Notes: generated from the letters alone by a model not told the origin. A stretch of DNA of 40,587 bases from an uncultured Methylococcaceae bacterium (GCA_903873165.1 CAIQNQ010000108.1:1-40587); one strand, 5' to 3'; positions 15,585-25,461 are shown, counted from the stretch's first letter. Program-made: numbers and translations.

Positions 15585-17036
15585 ATGAAATCAATTTGGG
15601 AAAACTATAAAACTGACGTTGCTTACGATGAGTTGATGTATTCCGAGTTTCAATCTCGACCTGTGAGCCATCAACTATGCCAATATCTAGATTCACTCAA
15701 TAAAGATGATATCGATAAACGAAAAAATGCTGCTGAACTAGCCATTATGGAAATGGGTATCAGCTTTACAGTCTACAGCGATGAAGGAAATATAGACAGG
15801 GCGTGGCCTTTCGACATTATTCCCCGTATTCTTGATGCTCGTGAATGGCGCACTATAGAAAAAGGCTTAAAGCAACGCTTAACTGCCTTAAACTGTTTCA
15901 TCAGTGATGTTTACGGTGAGCAGGCCTTTATTAAAGACGGCAAAATGCCAGGTGAAATCGTGAACAGTTCGAAGAACTTTCGCAAAGAATGCGTAGGCAT
16001 GAAGCCTCGCCATAATGTGTGGGCTAATATTTGTGGCACTGATTTGGTGCGCGATAAAGATGGGATTATGTATGTATTAGAAGACAATTTACGCGTCCCG
16101 TCTGGCGTGTCTTATATGCTAGAAAATCGAATTATTACTAAACGTGTGTTTCCTGAATTATTTCAAGATATTGATATTCTACCTATTGATGACTATCCCA
16201 CGCACTTACACGACATGCTCACGTCAATAGCACCGCACCAAAATGGACAAGTAACCACCGCAGTTCTCACCCCTGGCATCTACAACTCTGCCTATTTTGA
16301 ACATGCCTTCTTAGCACAGCAAATGGGTGCGCAATTAGTTGAAGGTAATGATTTAGTCGTTAACGATGATAACTGCGTCTATATGAAGACTATCAGAGGC
16401 CTTGAAAAAGTGGATGTCATTTATCGTAGGATTGATGATGACTTTTTGGATCCAGAGGTGTTTCGTAAAGACTCAACGCTTGGGGTGCCCGGCTTAATGC
16501 GTGCTTGGAAAGCTGGTAATGTTGCCTTGGCTAATGCGCCAGGTGCGGGTGTCGCTGATGATAAGGTAGTCTATGCTTATGTGCCAGAAATGATACGTTA
16601 TTATCTTAACGAAGAACCTATACTACCGAACGTCCCCACTTATTTATGTAGCAATCCAGATCATCTTGCCTATGTTCTGGAGCATCTCGCCGAATTAGTA
16701 GTTAAACCCGCTAATGAGTCTGGTGGATATGGTATGTTAGTAGGACCGCATGCAACAATCAAAGAAGTAGAAAACTTTCGAGAAATTATCCAAAAAGATC
16801 CGCGTAACTATATTGCCCAACCTACCTTATCAATATCTACCGCACCAACACTGTGCAAAAGCAGGCTAGAGCCTAGACATATTGATTTACGCCCCTTTAT
16901 CTTACAAGGTGAAAACACCTTTGTTACTGCGGGCGGCCTGACTCGGGTGGCTTTAAAGAAGGGTTCATTAGTCGTTAATTCTTCTCAAGGTGGTGGTAGT
17001 AAAGATACTTGGATTATCAACATGGAGGAAAAATAA
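15585..17036 (+). CDS. Circularly permuted ATP-grasp family protein (DUF404/DUF407 type)
   Basis: 483 residues, start ATG 15585 with no strong ribosome site. Family segments in order: RAWPFDIIPRILDAREWRTI near the N-terminus, GVSYMLENRIITKRVFPELF, TPGIYNSAYFEHAFLAQQMG, RRIDDDFLDPEVF, VVKPANESGGYGML (nucleotide-binding loop) and RHIDLRPFILQG. Proteins of this fold are predicted ATP-dependent carboxylate-amine ligases forming amide bonds; no substrate is established. Paired with an alpha-E gene that starts inside its stop codon. A second, fused copy of the pair lies at 21366-23933 on the opposite strand, so the window carries two versions. Family membership is firm; the ligase activity is a published prediction for the family. 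Confidence 0.88.
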   Translation: MKSIWENYKTDVAYDELMYSEFQSRPVSHQLCQYLDSLNKDDIDKRKNAAELAIMEMGISFTVYSDEGNIDRAWPFDIIPRILDAREWRTIEKGLKQRLTALNCFISDVYGEQAFIKDGKMPGEIVNSSKNFRKECVGMKPRHNVWANICGTDLVRDKDGIMYVLEDNLRVPSGVSYMLENRIITKRVFPELFQDIDILPIDDYPTHLHDMLTSIAPHQNGQVTTAVLTPGIYNSAYFEHAFLAQQMGAQLVEGNDLVVNDDNCVYMKTIRGLEKVDVIYRRIDDDFLDPEVFRKDSTLGVPGLMRAWKAGNVALANAPGAGVADDKVVYAYVPEMIRYYLNEEPILPNVPTYLCSNPDHLAYVLEHLAELVVKPANESGGYGMLVGPHATIKEVENFREIIQKDPRNYIAQPTLSISTAPTLCKSRLEPRHIDLRPFILQGENTFVTAGGLTRVALKKGSLVVNSSQGGGSKDTWIINMEEK

Positions 17037-17971
17037 TGTTATCACGCTCAGCAGAACGAATCTATTGGCTTGCTAGATACATAGAACGCACAGAAAATAT
17101 TGCTAGACTGGTTAATGTTCACATGAATTTACTCATGGACTTACCAAAAGGCGTGGAAATGAACTGGCGGCAGTTAATTTTAATTAATGCTTCAGAACAA
17201 GCCTTCTTTGAAAAATATAACGTCGCTAATGAGCGAAATATTACCCGATTTTTATTGGCCGATGAAACTTATTCTGGCTCACTCTTATCTTCATTAACGG
17301 CTGCTAGAGAAAACATTCGTACCTCTAGAGATTTATTACCCGATGAAGCTTGGGAGCAAGTGAATGAAATGCATTTATTTGCTAAAAAGAATTTAGAAAC
17401 TGTCGCCAATAGACGCCACAGAGTCATTTTTCTGAATGAAATATTAAAAGGTTGCCAACGTTTTACAGGACTATTATCTGGCTATATGAGTCATAATGAC
17501 CCTTATGCTTTTATACGCTTAGGCAGAAATATTGAACGCGCAGACATGACCAGTCGCATATTAGATTTAGCATCCCTACTTTTTTCTGAATCACGGAGTG
17601 ATGAAGTTCGCCAATATGAAACTATTCTATGGATGAATGTATTAAAAGCCTTAAACGCCCTGCTAATGTATCGTCAACAAAAACATAGTCGTGTCAATGG
17701 CAATGACGTTGTCAACTTTCTATTACAAGACACTAATTTACCTCGTTCTATCAGTTGCTGTTTATCTGAAATTTCAGTATGTATTACCAAGTTACCAAAC
17801 CATCACGATTTACCTAAAAAAGTAGTTCAATTACAGACTTATTTACAAACCATAGATAATACGGAAACCTCACAATCTCAATTACGTGGAGTTCTTGATG
17901 ACTTACAAAACAAACTAGGCGGGTTGCACAATGAGATTACCAACAATTGGTTTTTAATTGTAGTCGATTAA
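17036..17971 (+). CDS. Alpha-E domain protein (DUF403)
   Basis: I take the ATG at 17036, which shares one base with the upstream stop (TAATG) and has GGAGG about eight bases upstream; 311 residues. The N-terminus LSRSAERIYWLARYIERTEN is the alpha-E signature, and the whole chain is predicted helical (YAFIRLGRNIERADMTSRIL repeats the R-x-I-E-R pattern). Alpha-E proteins are partners of circularly permuted ATP-grasp and transglutaminase-like proteins; the molecular role is unknown. Translationally coupled to the ATP-grasp gene. Confidence 0.9.
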   Translation: MLSRSAERIYWLARYIERTENIARLVNVHMNLLMDLPKGVEMNWRQLILINASEQAFFEKYNVANERNITRFLLADETYSGSLLSSLTAARENIRTSRDLLPDEAWEQVNEMHLFAKKNLETVANRRHRVIFLNEILKGCQRFTGLLSGYMSHNDPYAFIRLGRNIERADMTSRILDLASLLFSESRSDEVRQYETILWMNVLKALNALLMYRQQKHSRVNGNDVVNFLLQDTNLPRSISCCLSEISVCITKLPNHHDLPKKVVQLQTYLQTIDNTETSQSQLRGVLDDLQNKLGGLHNEITNNWFLIVVD

Positions 17972-17982
17972 TAAATCGTTAC

Positions 17983-18014
17983 TTTGTGAGTGAAGCACAG
18001 ACTTCACTCACAAA
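17983..18014. terminator. Bidirectional hairpin between convergent alpha-E and Anbu genes
   Basis: TTTGTGAGTGAAG (17983-17995) and CTTCACTCACAAA (18002-18014) form a perfect 13-bp stem with a six-base loop, 12 bp after one stop codon and 20 bp from the other. T tracts are only three bases, so it may act as a transcript-end hairpin for both operons. Confidence 0.7.
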
Positions 18015-18033
18015 TTCAACCCAAATACAAAAT

Positions 18034-18789
18034 TTATAAAACCCTACGCATAACCTTATGCGAAGCTTTATCTAAATCAGGAAGAGCGGCAATAGCCTCA
18101 CGTAATTTAGTTTCCCAACTGCGTCTTAGCTGTAACATATAATCATCGTCATCATCAAAGCAATAATATTCTTCAAAGCTATGACTATCTTTACGATAAA
18201 TAAGCATTTCAACCGGCGCACCCACACTCGCATTACTACGAATAGTTGAATCCATTGATACTAAACAGCAACGAGCCGCTTCATCAATCGGAGTATTTAA
18301 TTTTAAAAACCGATCCAAAATTGGTTTACCATATTTACTCTCGCCTATTTGCAAAAAAGGCGTATTAGCTGAAGTGGTGATGCTATTACCTTCTGCGTAA
18401 ACCATATAAGCAGCGGCTGGTTCGTCACCAATCTGACCAGCAATAATAAAACTAGCTGTTGGGTTAAAAGCAGACTGCCCCTGATTTGATTTATGCTGTT
18501 TTTGCTTCTCTACACTAACATGACCCAAGTAATCAGCGGCCTCAAATAAACCCTCTACATTATTGAGATTTATCTCAGCCTCTTTGATTTTATCACGATG
18601 TAATTGTTCTAATACGGCTTGAGTCGTTGCAAGATTACCCGCACTCAACAATACAATATGACGATCACTCAAGGTATCAAAAGCGTGCATTTTGCCATGT
18701 GTACTCACATTATCAATGCCTGCATTGGTTCTGGAATCAGAAACCAAAATTAACCCTTCGTCTATAGACGCTGCAATACAATATGTCAT
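18034..18789 (-). CDS. Anbu, proteasome beta-subunit-like Ntn hydrolase
   Basis: 251 residues beginning M-T-Y-C-I-A-A. Removal of Met would leave Thr as the N-terminal nucleophile. Asp18 in VSDSRTNAG and Lys33 in THGKMH (Asp17 and Lys32 in the mature chain) match the conserved proteasome beta residues. The Anbu-typical DEGLILVSDSRTNAGIDNVS segment identifies the family (ancestral beta subunit, related to HslV). The C-terminal region ends in an acidic run (FDDDDDY) and a helix. No ATPase unfoldase is next to it. Last gene of a five-gene minus-strand operon with ATP-grasp/alpha-E, two transglutaminases and a ParA-like ATPase. The ribosome site is weak. Substrate unknown. Confidence 0.93.
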   Translation of the reverse strand: MTYCIAASIDEGLILVSDSRTNAGIDNVSTHGKMHAFDTLSDRHIVLLSAGNLATTQAVLEQLHRDKIKEAEINLNNVEGLFEAADYLGHVSVEKQKQHKSNQGQSAFNPTASFIIAGQIGDEPAAAYMVYAEGNSITTSANTPFLQIGESKYGKPILDRFLKLNTPIDEAARCCLVSMDSTIRSNASVGAPVEMLIYRKDSHSFEEYYCFDDDDDYMLQLRRSWETKLREAIAALPDLDKASHKVMRRVL

Positions 18790-18820
18790 AATTTTTTAAT
18801 CGATGAAAATTTCTAATACG

Positions 18821-19609
18821 CTAATTATCCAGTAAATCAACCCTGACGTCCATATCGTTTAACAAACAACCGGAACCAAATTGATGAAAAATAGATACAT
18901 CCGCAGCATCTCGTCCAAATGCAACAATAACGCGCCCACCTAATAAAACAAATTGAGTTGGATCAAATGTATACCACTTCCCACCGACATAAGCTTCAAA
19001 CCAGGCATGTAAATCCATAGGCTGAAGCTTATATAAATAACCCACTACTAAACGGGTAGGAATACTAATACTTCGACATAAAGCGATAGCAACCTGCGCC
19101 AAATCCCGACAAACACCGTATCCACGCTGATGAACTTCTATAGCGGATAAAGGATATTCACTCGAACCAGGCACATACTCAATAAATTCTCGCACCCATT
19201 CATTAATTTTACTAACCTGATCATAACCTGGCAAAGCATCTTGGATTATCTCTCGCGCTAAGTCTCCAAAACGATCCGATTCACAATATCGACTGGGTAA
19301 TAAAAAAGGCAACACATAATTTGGCAAATCTTGTATTTCTACAAAATGCCCGCCTTGGGCAAGCTCTACTTTATCCCCCACGATCACATCGGTTGACGTA
19401 TAAATTAAAAAATTACCCACCGGTGCCATCAAGCGCTGCACAGAGTTACCGAAACTATCAGTACTTTCCAGCATGGGTATCACAGGCCGAACGACGTAAA
19501 CTTCTCGATTAATCCATTGCTGTATACCTCTAAAAGGCCTAAGCATTAGAATTAACACACTGGCTTCAACGACTTGAAAACGTAAGCTGCAACTAACTCT
19601 TAATTTCAT
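18821..19609 (-). CDS. Transglutaminase-like cysteine protease-fold protein (short form)
   Basis: 262 residues. The papain-like catalytic triad is complete: Cys167 in RGYGVCRDLAQVAIALCRS, His201 in MDLHAWFEAYVGGKW and Asp216 in YTFDPTQFVLLGG. The N-terminal ~110 residues are the beta-rich bacterial transglutaminase N-domain. No signal peptide, so probably cytoplasmic. Located 31 bp upstream of anbu and 49 bp downstream of the ParA-like gene. In this association such enzymes are predicted to cleave or transfer amide bonds made by the ATP-grasp partners. Confidence 0.88.
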   Translation of the reverse strand: MKLRVSCSLRFQVVEASVLILMLRPFRGIQQWINREVYVVRPVIPMLESTDSFGNSVQRLMAPVGNFLIYTSTDVIVGDKVELAQGGHFVEIQDLPNYVLPFLLPSRYCESDRFGDLAREIIQDALPGYDQVSKINEWVREFIEYVPGSSEYPLSAIEVHQRGYGVCRDLAQVAIALCRSISIPTRLVVGYLYKLQPMDLHAWFEAYVGGKWYTFDPTQFVLLGGRVIVAFGRDAADVSIFHQFGSGCLLNDMDVRVDLLDN

Positions 19610-19658
19610 ATCAATAAAATGGTTGCGAATAATCCTATGATTAGCTTAAATAATGACT

Positions 19659-20354
19659 TTAAACTCCTACTGATTCAATCTGTTTATAAGCATGATTTAA
19701 CCAAATCTTAACACGTTGTCTTTCTAACAACCCTAGAGCATCAAGACTTTTATCGTCTTTATTTTTTGCCGCCCAAAAACTGTAACTATTACTATCTATT
19801 TTAGTCATTACAGGTGCGTGTAAACGCTTTAATGTCATCACTTGTGCATTAAAAGCTAAAGCTCTTTCCTTAACTCCAGAAAACTCTAAAATATTAAAAT
19901 GCTCATCACGTAACTGATTTTGCACTAGGACATAATTAAGTCGAGTACCAAACTGAGTTAATAATTTATTAAGTAGATCAACCGAATCTTTACCCGAATC
20001 CATGACGTTCCAATAATAAATTTTAATATCCAATTCTTCTGCCAACTCCAAAACGCCCGATTCATCAATCCATTTTGCCAGTGCTTGATGAGTTTGAGCC
20101 GCCAAGTCAACTAACACGCGCTGATTAGAGTTTTCTGCCGCCACCTCTATTATGGTATCTAAACTGTCATAACTATCAATGATAGTAGGTGATGCATAAT
20201 CAGCATAGAATCGTAATAACGAACCATGCGATTTATCCGTATCAAAACCCACAAACGGTATATCGTTATCAATCATGTATTGCGCTAATAAACGCGCAAC
20301 AACCGACTTGCCAACACCGCCTTTTTCCCCACCAATTAAATGTACTGTAGCCAT
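19659..20354 (-). CDS. ParA/MinD-like P-loop ATPase
   Basis: 231 residues from ATG 20354; a TTG one codon earlier is possible but too close to AGAGGG. The deviant Walker A motif GGEKGGVGKSVVARLLAQYM starts near residue 8, followed by FVGFDTDKSHGSL, a ParA-type Walker A' region, and RVLVDLAAQTHQALAKWIDE as Walker B. No ParB or DNA-binding partner is present, and its place between two transglutaminase genes argues against chromosome partitioning. Its job in this operon is unknown; positioning or regulating the ligase/Anbu assembly is speculation. Confidence 0.82.
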   Translation of the reverse strand: MATVHLIGGEKGGVGKSVVARLLAQYMIDNDIPFVGFDTDKSHGSLLRFYADYASPTIIDSYDSLDTIIEVAAENSNQRVLVDLAAQTHQALAKWIDESGVLELAEELDIKIYYWNVMDSGKDSVDLLNKLLTQFGTRLNYVLVQNQLRDEHFNILEFSGVKERALAFNAQVMTLKRLHAPVMTKIDSNSYSFWAAKNKDDKSLDALGLLERQRVKIWLNHAYKQIESVGV

Positions 20355-20394
20355 CAAGCCCTCTTAATAAAAAAATAGTAAAACACGAAAAAAA

Positions 20395-21369
20395 TTATGT
20401 AAGTCTCAACACATCCACCGAAACTGATAACGTATGCTGCCCACCGCCAAAGGCTATGCCTTTTAAGGGTGTTACGTCCGAAAAATCTCGCCCCCATGCC
20501 AAAGTGATATGTTGATCATAAGGCACTTTATTATTAGTTGGATCAAAATCCATCCAGCCACTGCCCGGAATATAAACTGAAAACCACGCATGAGAAGCAT
20601 CTGCCCCAACTAACCGAGCTTTTCCTGGCTCAGGTAATGTTTCAACATAACCACTCACGTATCTAGCAGGAATACCATAAGAACGTAAGCAAGCTATTGC
20701 TAAATGCGCAAAATCTTGACACACGCCACGACGAAAACGTAACACGTCAATTAAAGGTGTTGCGATAGTCGTAAAGGCAGAATCATAAGTAAAATCCTTA
20801 TAAATACGCGCCATTAAATCATAAACCACTTCGACCAAAGGTCGGTTTGACTGAAAAGACAGCCTCGCATAGTCCGCCAACTCAGAGTTTACTGAAATCA
20901 TCGGAGAGTCTAATACATATTGTCGCGCATCTAGTAACTCAAACGCATATTCTGAATTTTGACTCTGACTTTCTGATTGGCTTTGGTTCTGACCTTGGCT
21001 TAGGTTTTGTTGGCCAAAAAACTCTGACTGACTATTCATAGATGAACTAGCTTGAAGAAACTGTAATACTTGCTCCCAAGTAATCGTATTAAATAATTCT
21101 AAAGTATTTTGTTTGGGGTATAAACTGACTTCACTCACGACAGTGACGAGTAATTTGGTATGTGGTTTTTGTACGGCAAAATAAGCCACTCTATTTCCGA
21201 AAAAATCAGTCAGCTCATTAAAATCAGTAGGATCTGGAGTTATCTCAAAATCACTACTATGAGCATGTTGACGCCAGAAGTTGCGAGGTTGTAATCTGGC
21301 TTCATTTTGACATAAACCGACTGATTGACTGTAATCATAAAGAGTACTGTGCGTAATACGATATTTCAA
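20395..21369 (-). CDS. Transglutaminase-like protein with a Gln/Ser-rich insert
   Basis: 324 residues, beginning with the family's N-domain (MKYRITHSTLYDYSQSVGLC). The triad is Cys217 (RRGVCQDFAHLAIACLR), His260 (ADASHAWFSVYIPGSGW) and Asp275 (MDFDPTNNKVPYD). Residues about 107-140 are a low-complexity Gln/Ser/Asn insert (QNQSQSESQSQNSE) between N-domain and core, probably a flexible linker. Overlaps the stop of the fused ATP-grasp/alpha-E gene by 4 bp (ATGA), showing tight coupling. Predicted cytoplasmic. Confidence 0.9.
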   Translation of the reverse strand: MKYRITHSTLYDYSQSVGLCQNEARLQPRNFWRQHAHSSDFEITPDPTDFNELTDFFGNRVAYFAVQKPHTKLLVTVVSEVSLYPKQNTLELFNTITWEQVLQFLQASSSMNSQSEFFGQQNLSQGQNQSQSESQSQNSEYAFELLDARQYVLDSPMISVNSELADYARLSFQSNRPLVEVVYDLMARIYKDFTYDSAFTTIATPLIDVLRFRRGVCQDFAHLAIACLRSYGIPARYVSGYVETLPEPGKARLVGADASHAWFSVYIPGSGWMDFDPTNNKVPYDQHITLAWGRDFSDVTPLKGIAFGGGQHTLSVSVDVLRLT

Positions 21370-23933
21370 AGCTCGTCCTCGACTGTATTAAGCACCATTA
21401 ACTGAGATGTTTGTGAATGACTAAAATATGCCTCCGCAATCAATTCTGAAGTCTGCCATAATAAATTGGTTGTATTAGATAATAATTCTTCAAACCGTTG
21501 GTAAACGCCATCATCTTCATTTACTTGCGTTAACTCTTGCACATTGCACAAACGCAAATCGGTATAAGCTTCCAAAATTAAGCGCTCCTCCCCACTTAAC
21601 TGACCTTTTCTTTTACTTCTTGGCAAGGCAGCAATATGAACACTTAATTGTTGCAACTGATAAGCAAGCGACCTTGGATGCGCATCATCCAATAACAACA
21701 ACTCTAATACCAAAGGTAACTGAATATAGGACCGATAACGCCGCTGATATATTGTTAAGCTATCCGTGGCGACTAAAACTGCTTCAAGTACCTGAGTTTG
21801 TAAGGCATCTTCATGACGGAGTGCCAAGGTAGACCTAAATAAAGCGATTAATGCTAAAGCCCGCTCTAATCGACGCCCACTATCTAACATTAGCCAAGCG
21901 GCCTCTCGCGTCATACTTTCACTCGTCAGACCCGTGAAAGCCACAATACCTACCATTAAATCATCTAAATGCGTAGGAAGTTGTTCAATTTTTAAGTCAA
22001 CATTATTAACTCGCTGTTGCCATCGACGCTGGATATTATCGACGCTCCGCCAAGTATCTTGCGACCATAAATCTCGGATACTAAAAGCCGCCTGAAAAAA
22101 AGCCTGCACATTAGAGGTTAAACTTCCTGATCGAAACGCATCTTTCACCAATGAAATTAATTCAGCTTCCGGGGTTTTTATAAACTGCTCATCACATTTT
22201 ATAAAGCCTGGATAAGTGCCAGTTACTTGGGTGAAGGTTCTTAATAAAACACTTAAGCACTCAGCATCTATTGGATCCTTAAACTCAAAAGCCTCTCTAT
22301 GTTTAAGCAAGATAACCCTTAATAATCGAGTTACGGCCTCTGTTCTCTCAAGATTTCTTCCTACCCAAAAAAGATTGTCTGCAGCTCTACTGGTTAGTGC
22401 TTCAACATTCGCATCAATTAATTGATTACGTTTAGGCTGCGTCCACAAACTAATCGGTTTATCAGGTTCTGCCGCTAATACCCAAGTATCTTTACTAATT
22501 CCACCCGCTTGATTTGAAACTATTAAATTGTCTTTTTGACGTGCAACTCGCGTTAATCCACCGGGCATGACTTGGTAATCATGACCACTGGCCACTACGA
22601 AGTTTCTTAAAACGGCATTGCGTGGTTCAATTTTTTGATCAATAAAAGCAGGTAAGGTTGAGAAACTGACTTGCTCTTGACCAATAAACAAATGGGGCTT
22701 GGCCATAATTTGGCTTCGTAATGTGTCTTTTTCTTTACTACTTAAACTACCACCAAACACCGCATAATTTCCAAATCCCCGATTAATGGGTTTAATGACC
22801 AAACTATCAAGATGTTGCAAAACAAAATCCCGTTCGCGAGACTGACCACACCACCAAGTAGCAATAGACGGCAACTTTAAATCGTCGTTCAAGAAATATC
22901 GAGCCAATCTTGGTAAAAAAGCCATTAAACCGGGATTTTCTAAAACGCTACTGCCTAATGGGTTTGCTATCGCAACATTACCGCGCCGCACGGCTTCTAA
23001 CAGCCCCGTAACCCCTAGCTTTGATTCACTTCGCAAAGCCAAAGGATCACAAAATGAATCATCAACACGCCTCAAAATAACATCAACAGCCTGCAATCCC
23101 GATAATGATTTTAACCAAACCTTTCCATCTCTAACGGTTAAATCCCCTCCTTGAACCAAGGTATATCCCAAATAAGCCGCTAAATAGGCATGTTCAAAAT
23201 AAGTTTCATTCAGTGGCCCAGGTGTCAAAATAACAATGCGCGGGTCTTCTTTCTTATGCGGCGCAATTTCAACAAGACCCTTATGTAGGGACTTAAAAAA
23301 TCCTGATAATCGACGCACTTGCGTCTGCCTAAAAATATCAGGCAAAACCCGAGTGAGTACAGTGCGGTTTTCTAAAGCATAACCAGAACCTGATGGCGCT
23401 TGAGCCCGATCATCCAACACCCACATACGACCATTAGGCCCGCGAGCAAGGTTTGCAGAATAAATGGTAAGATATCTTTTTTGCTTTTGTAAAGCACCCA
23501 CACAGGGATGTAAAAAACCCTCATGACCAAAGACTAATTCAGGGGGCAATAAGCCTTTTTTTAATAAAGTCTGTTTACCATAAATATCTTTCAATATTAA
23601 ATCTAAAAGCTCGGCACGCTCTTTAAGCCCCGCTTCGATAACTACCCACTCTTCACTGCTAATCAATAAAGGCACGGGGTCAAGTTGCCAAGGCCTGGTT
23701 AAGTTTTTTAAGTCCCCATAAACATTATAAGTAACCCCATTTTCACGTAATAATCGTTGAGCTTCCCTGCGGCGTAACTCCAGATTATCGGTACCCATAC
23801 TATCCAATGCCGCCATAAAGCGTTCCCAATAAGGCAACACTTTAATTTTATTAGCGTACATTTCATCGTATATACCAAGCTGAGTTGCATAATATTGCGT
23901 ACCAATATCATTAGCTAAACTGTTATTGCGCAC
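21366..23933 (-). CDS. Fused circularly permuted ATP-grasp and alpha-E protein
   Basis: I prefer a GTG start at 23933 because AAGGA lies seven bases upstream (855 residues); a TTG at 23951 would add six. Residues about 1-500 are ATP-grasp like the protein at 15585 (SGSGYALENRTVLTRVLPDI, TPGPLNETYFEHAYLAAYLG, RRVDDSFCDPLAL, VIKPINRGFGNYAVFGG). From about residue 520 it is alpha-E (LTSRAADNLFWVGRNLERTE, then WLMLDSGRRLERALALIALF). The split pair at 15585-17971 and this fusion are therefore two versions of one module. First gene of the operon ending in anbu; a TATAAT at 24038-24043 (minus) in the 107-bp gap after gltA could be its -10, without a good -35. Confidence 0.88.
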   Translation of the reverse strand: MRNNSLANDIGTQYYATQLGIYDEMYANKIKVLPYWERFMAALDSMGTDNLELRRREAQRLLRENGVTYNVYGDLKNLTRPWQLDPVPLLISSEEWVVIEAGLKERAELLDLILKDIYGKQTLLKKGLLPPELVFGHEGFLHPCVGALQKQKRYLTIYSANLARGPNGRMWVLDDRAQAPSGSGYALENRTVLTRVLPDIFRQTQVRRLSGFFKSLHKGLVEIAPHKKEDPRIVILTPGPLNETYFEHAYLAAYLGYTLVQGGDLTVRDGKVWLKSLSGLQAVDVILRRVDDSFCDPLALRSESKLGVTGLLEAVRRGNVAIANPLGSSVLENPGLMAFLPRLARYFLNDDLKLPSIATWWCGQSRERDFVLQHLDSLVIKPINRGFGNYAVFGGSLSSKEKDTLRSQIMAKPHLFIGQEQVSFSTLPAFIDQKIEPRNAVLRNFVVASGHDYQVMPGGLTRVARQKDNLIVSNQAGGISKDTWVLAAEPDKPISLWTQPKRNQLIDANVEALTSRAADNLFWVGRNLERTEAVTRLLRVILLKHREAFEFKDPIDAECLSVLLRTFTQVTGTYPGFIKCDEQFIKTPEAELISLVKDAFRSGSLTSNVQAFFQAAFSIRDLWSQDTWRSVDNIQRRWQQRVNNVDLKIEQLPTHLDDLMVGIVAFTGLTSESMTREAAWLMLDSGRRLERALALIALFRSTLALRHEDALQTQVLEAVLVATDSLTIYQRRYRSYIQLPLVLELLLLDDAHPRSLAYQLQQLSVHIAALPRSKRKGQLSGEERLILEAYTDLRLCNVQELTQVNEDDGVYQRFEELLSNTTNLLWQTSELIAEAYFSHSQTSQLMVLNTVEDEL

Positions 23934-24058
23934 CAAATATTCCTTATACAATTTTATATCGTGTTGCTATCCTTCTAATCGAAATACTATTAATTAAGAG
24001 ATAGTTAGCATGTATAAATTAAGCTTAAAAATAGAGTATTATATTAAAGAATTCTCAA

Positions 24059-25366
24059 TTAATCAGTTCTTAAACTGATTTCTGTATAGTGACGCATTTT
24101 TTCACCCGTATAAATTTGACGCGGCCTATAAATCGTTACTTGATCACCATGAATCATTTCTCGCCAATGAGCCAACCACCCTGGCATACGACCAATCGCA
24201 AATAACACCGTAAACATATTGGTTGGAATACCGGCCGCTCGTAAAATCAAACCTGAATAGAAATCCACATTGGGATATAACTTACGTGAAATAAAATAAT
24301 CATCTTTTAAGGCAATCTCTTCTATTCGTCTTGCAATGTCTAATAACGGATCATTAATACCCGATTTATTGAGTAACTTATCACAATGTTGCTTTAACAC
24401 TTGTGCACGCGGATCAAAGTTTTTATAAACCCGATGCCCAAAACCCATCAATCGTTTACCTGACTTTTTATCTTTCGCTTGATTAATAAACTCAGTACCA
24501 TCACCACCTTCGGCATGAATTTGTTCCAGCATTTTAATCACTTCTTGGTTTGCCCCACCATGACGAGGCCCCCACAAAGCAGCAATGCCAGCAGTAATTA
24601 CTGCATAGACATTAGCCATACTCGATCCTGCCGTACGTACCGAAGAAGTACTGCAATTTTGCTCATGATCTGCATGTAAAATTAAAACCATATCAATAGC
24701 ACGAACAATATCCATATCTAATTGATAGTCACGTACCGGTGATGAGAACATCATGTTCAAGAAATTACTCGTGTATTTATATTTAATTGACGGATAAACT
24801 AAAGGCTCACCAATTGATTTTTTGTATGAAAAAGCCGCAATTGTCCGTACTTGTGAGACTAAATTAGCCACAATTTGTACTTCAGTCTTTTCATCTAAAC
24901 GATCAGGCACGGGATAAAATGTCGATAACGACGCCACCATTGTCGTTAATATACCCATAGGGTGAGATCCACGTGGAAAGCCATTGAAGAAATGATGCAT
25001 ATCTTCATGAATAATTGAAGACTCGTTAAGACGCGTTGAAAACTGTAGTAATTGATCAGAAGTCGGCAGTTCTCCGTAAAGTAATAAATAAGAAACTTCC
25101 ACAAAGCGTGAATTTGCAGCTAACTCTTCGATAGGATAACCTCGATAACGAAGAATACCTTTTTCACCATCTATATAAGTAATTGCACTCTCACAAGCCC
25201 CCGTATTTCCATATCCGTCATCTAAAGTAACATAACCCGTTTCACTTCTTAATTTGGTTATATCAATCGCTTTTTCACCTTCAACACCCATATAGGTGGG
25301 TAATGAATAACTCTTATCATCCAAAGTTAAAATAGCTGGATTTAACACTTTTAATTTATTACCCAT
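24059..25366 (-). CDS. gltA: Citrate synthase
   Basis: Condenses acetyl-CoA and oxaloacetate to citrate at the entry to the TCA cycle. 435 residues, the usual length for the hexameric type of Gram-negative bacteria. Visible active-site segments are LILHADHEQNCSTSSVRTAG, LMGFGHRVYKNFDPRAQVLK with the catalytic His, and the Asp in YPNVDFYSGLILRAAGIP. ATG 25366 is preceded by AGGAG. It sits between the DUF2126 gene and the ATP-grasp/alpha-E operon, all on minus, but is metabolically unrelated to them. Confidence 0.97.
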   Translation of the reverse strand: MGNKLKVLNPAILTLDDKSYSLPTYMGVEGEKAIDITKLRSETGYVTLDDGYGNTGACESAITYIDGEKGILRYRGYPIEELAANSRFVEVSYLLLYGELPTSDQLLQFSTRLNESSIIHEDMHHFFNGFPRGSHPMGILTTMVASLSTFYPVPDRLDEKTEVQIVANLVSQVRTIAAFSYKKSIGEPLVYPSIKYKYTSNFLNMMFSSPVRDYQLDMDIVRAIDMVLILHADHEQNCSTSSVRTAGSSMANVYAVITAGIAALWGPRHGGANQEVIKMLEQIHAEGGDGTEFINQAKDKKSGKRLMGFGHRVYKNFDPRAQVLKQHCDKLLNKSGINDPLLDIARRIEEIALKDDYFISRKLYPNVDFYSGLILRAAGIPTNMFTVLFAIGRMPGWLAHWREMIHGDQVTIYRPRQIYTGEKMRHYTEISLRTD

Positions 25367-25394
25367 TTATATAAGTCTCCTAATAATAGGTTGT

Positions 25395-25422
25395 TAACAC
25401 TATCTGATAATCGATAGTGTTA
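25395..25422. other. Perfect 10-bp inverted repeat upstream of gltA
   Basis: TAACACTATC, loop TGATAATC, then GATAGTGTTA, between the DUF2126 stop and the gltA start. No T tract follows on minus. It could be a 3'-end hairpin for the DUF2126 transcript, a gltA leader hairpin or an operator; the sequence alone does not decide. Confidence 0.45.
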
Positions 25423-25461
25423 GAATTTTAATCACACTAGTTTAACCCACCCAACCAAAAT

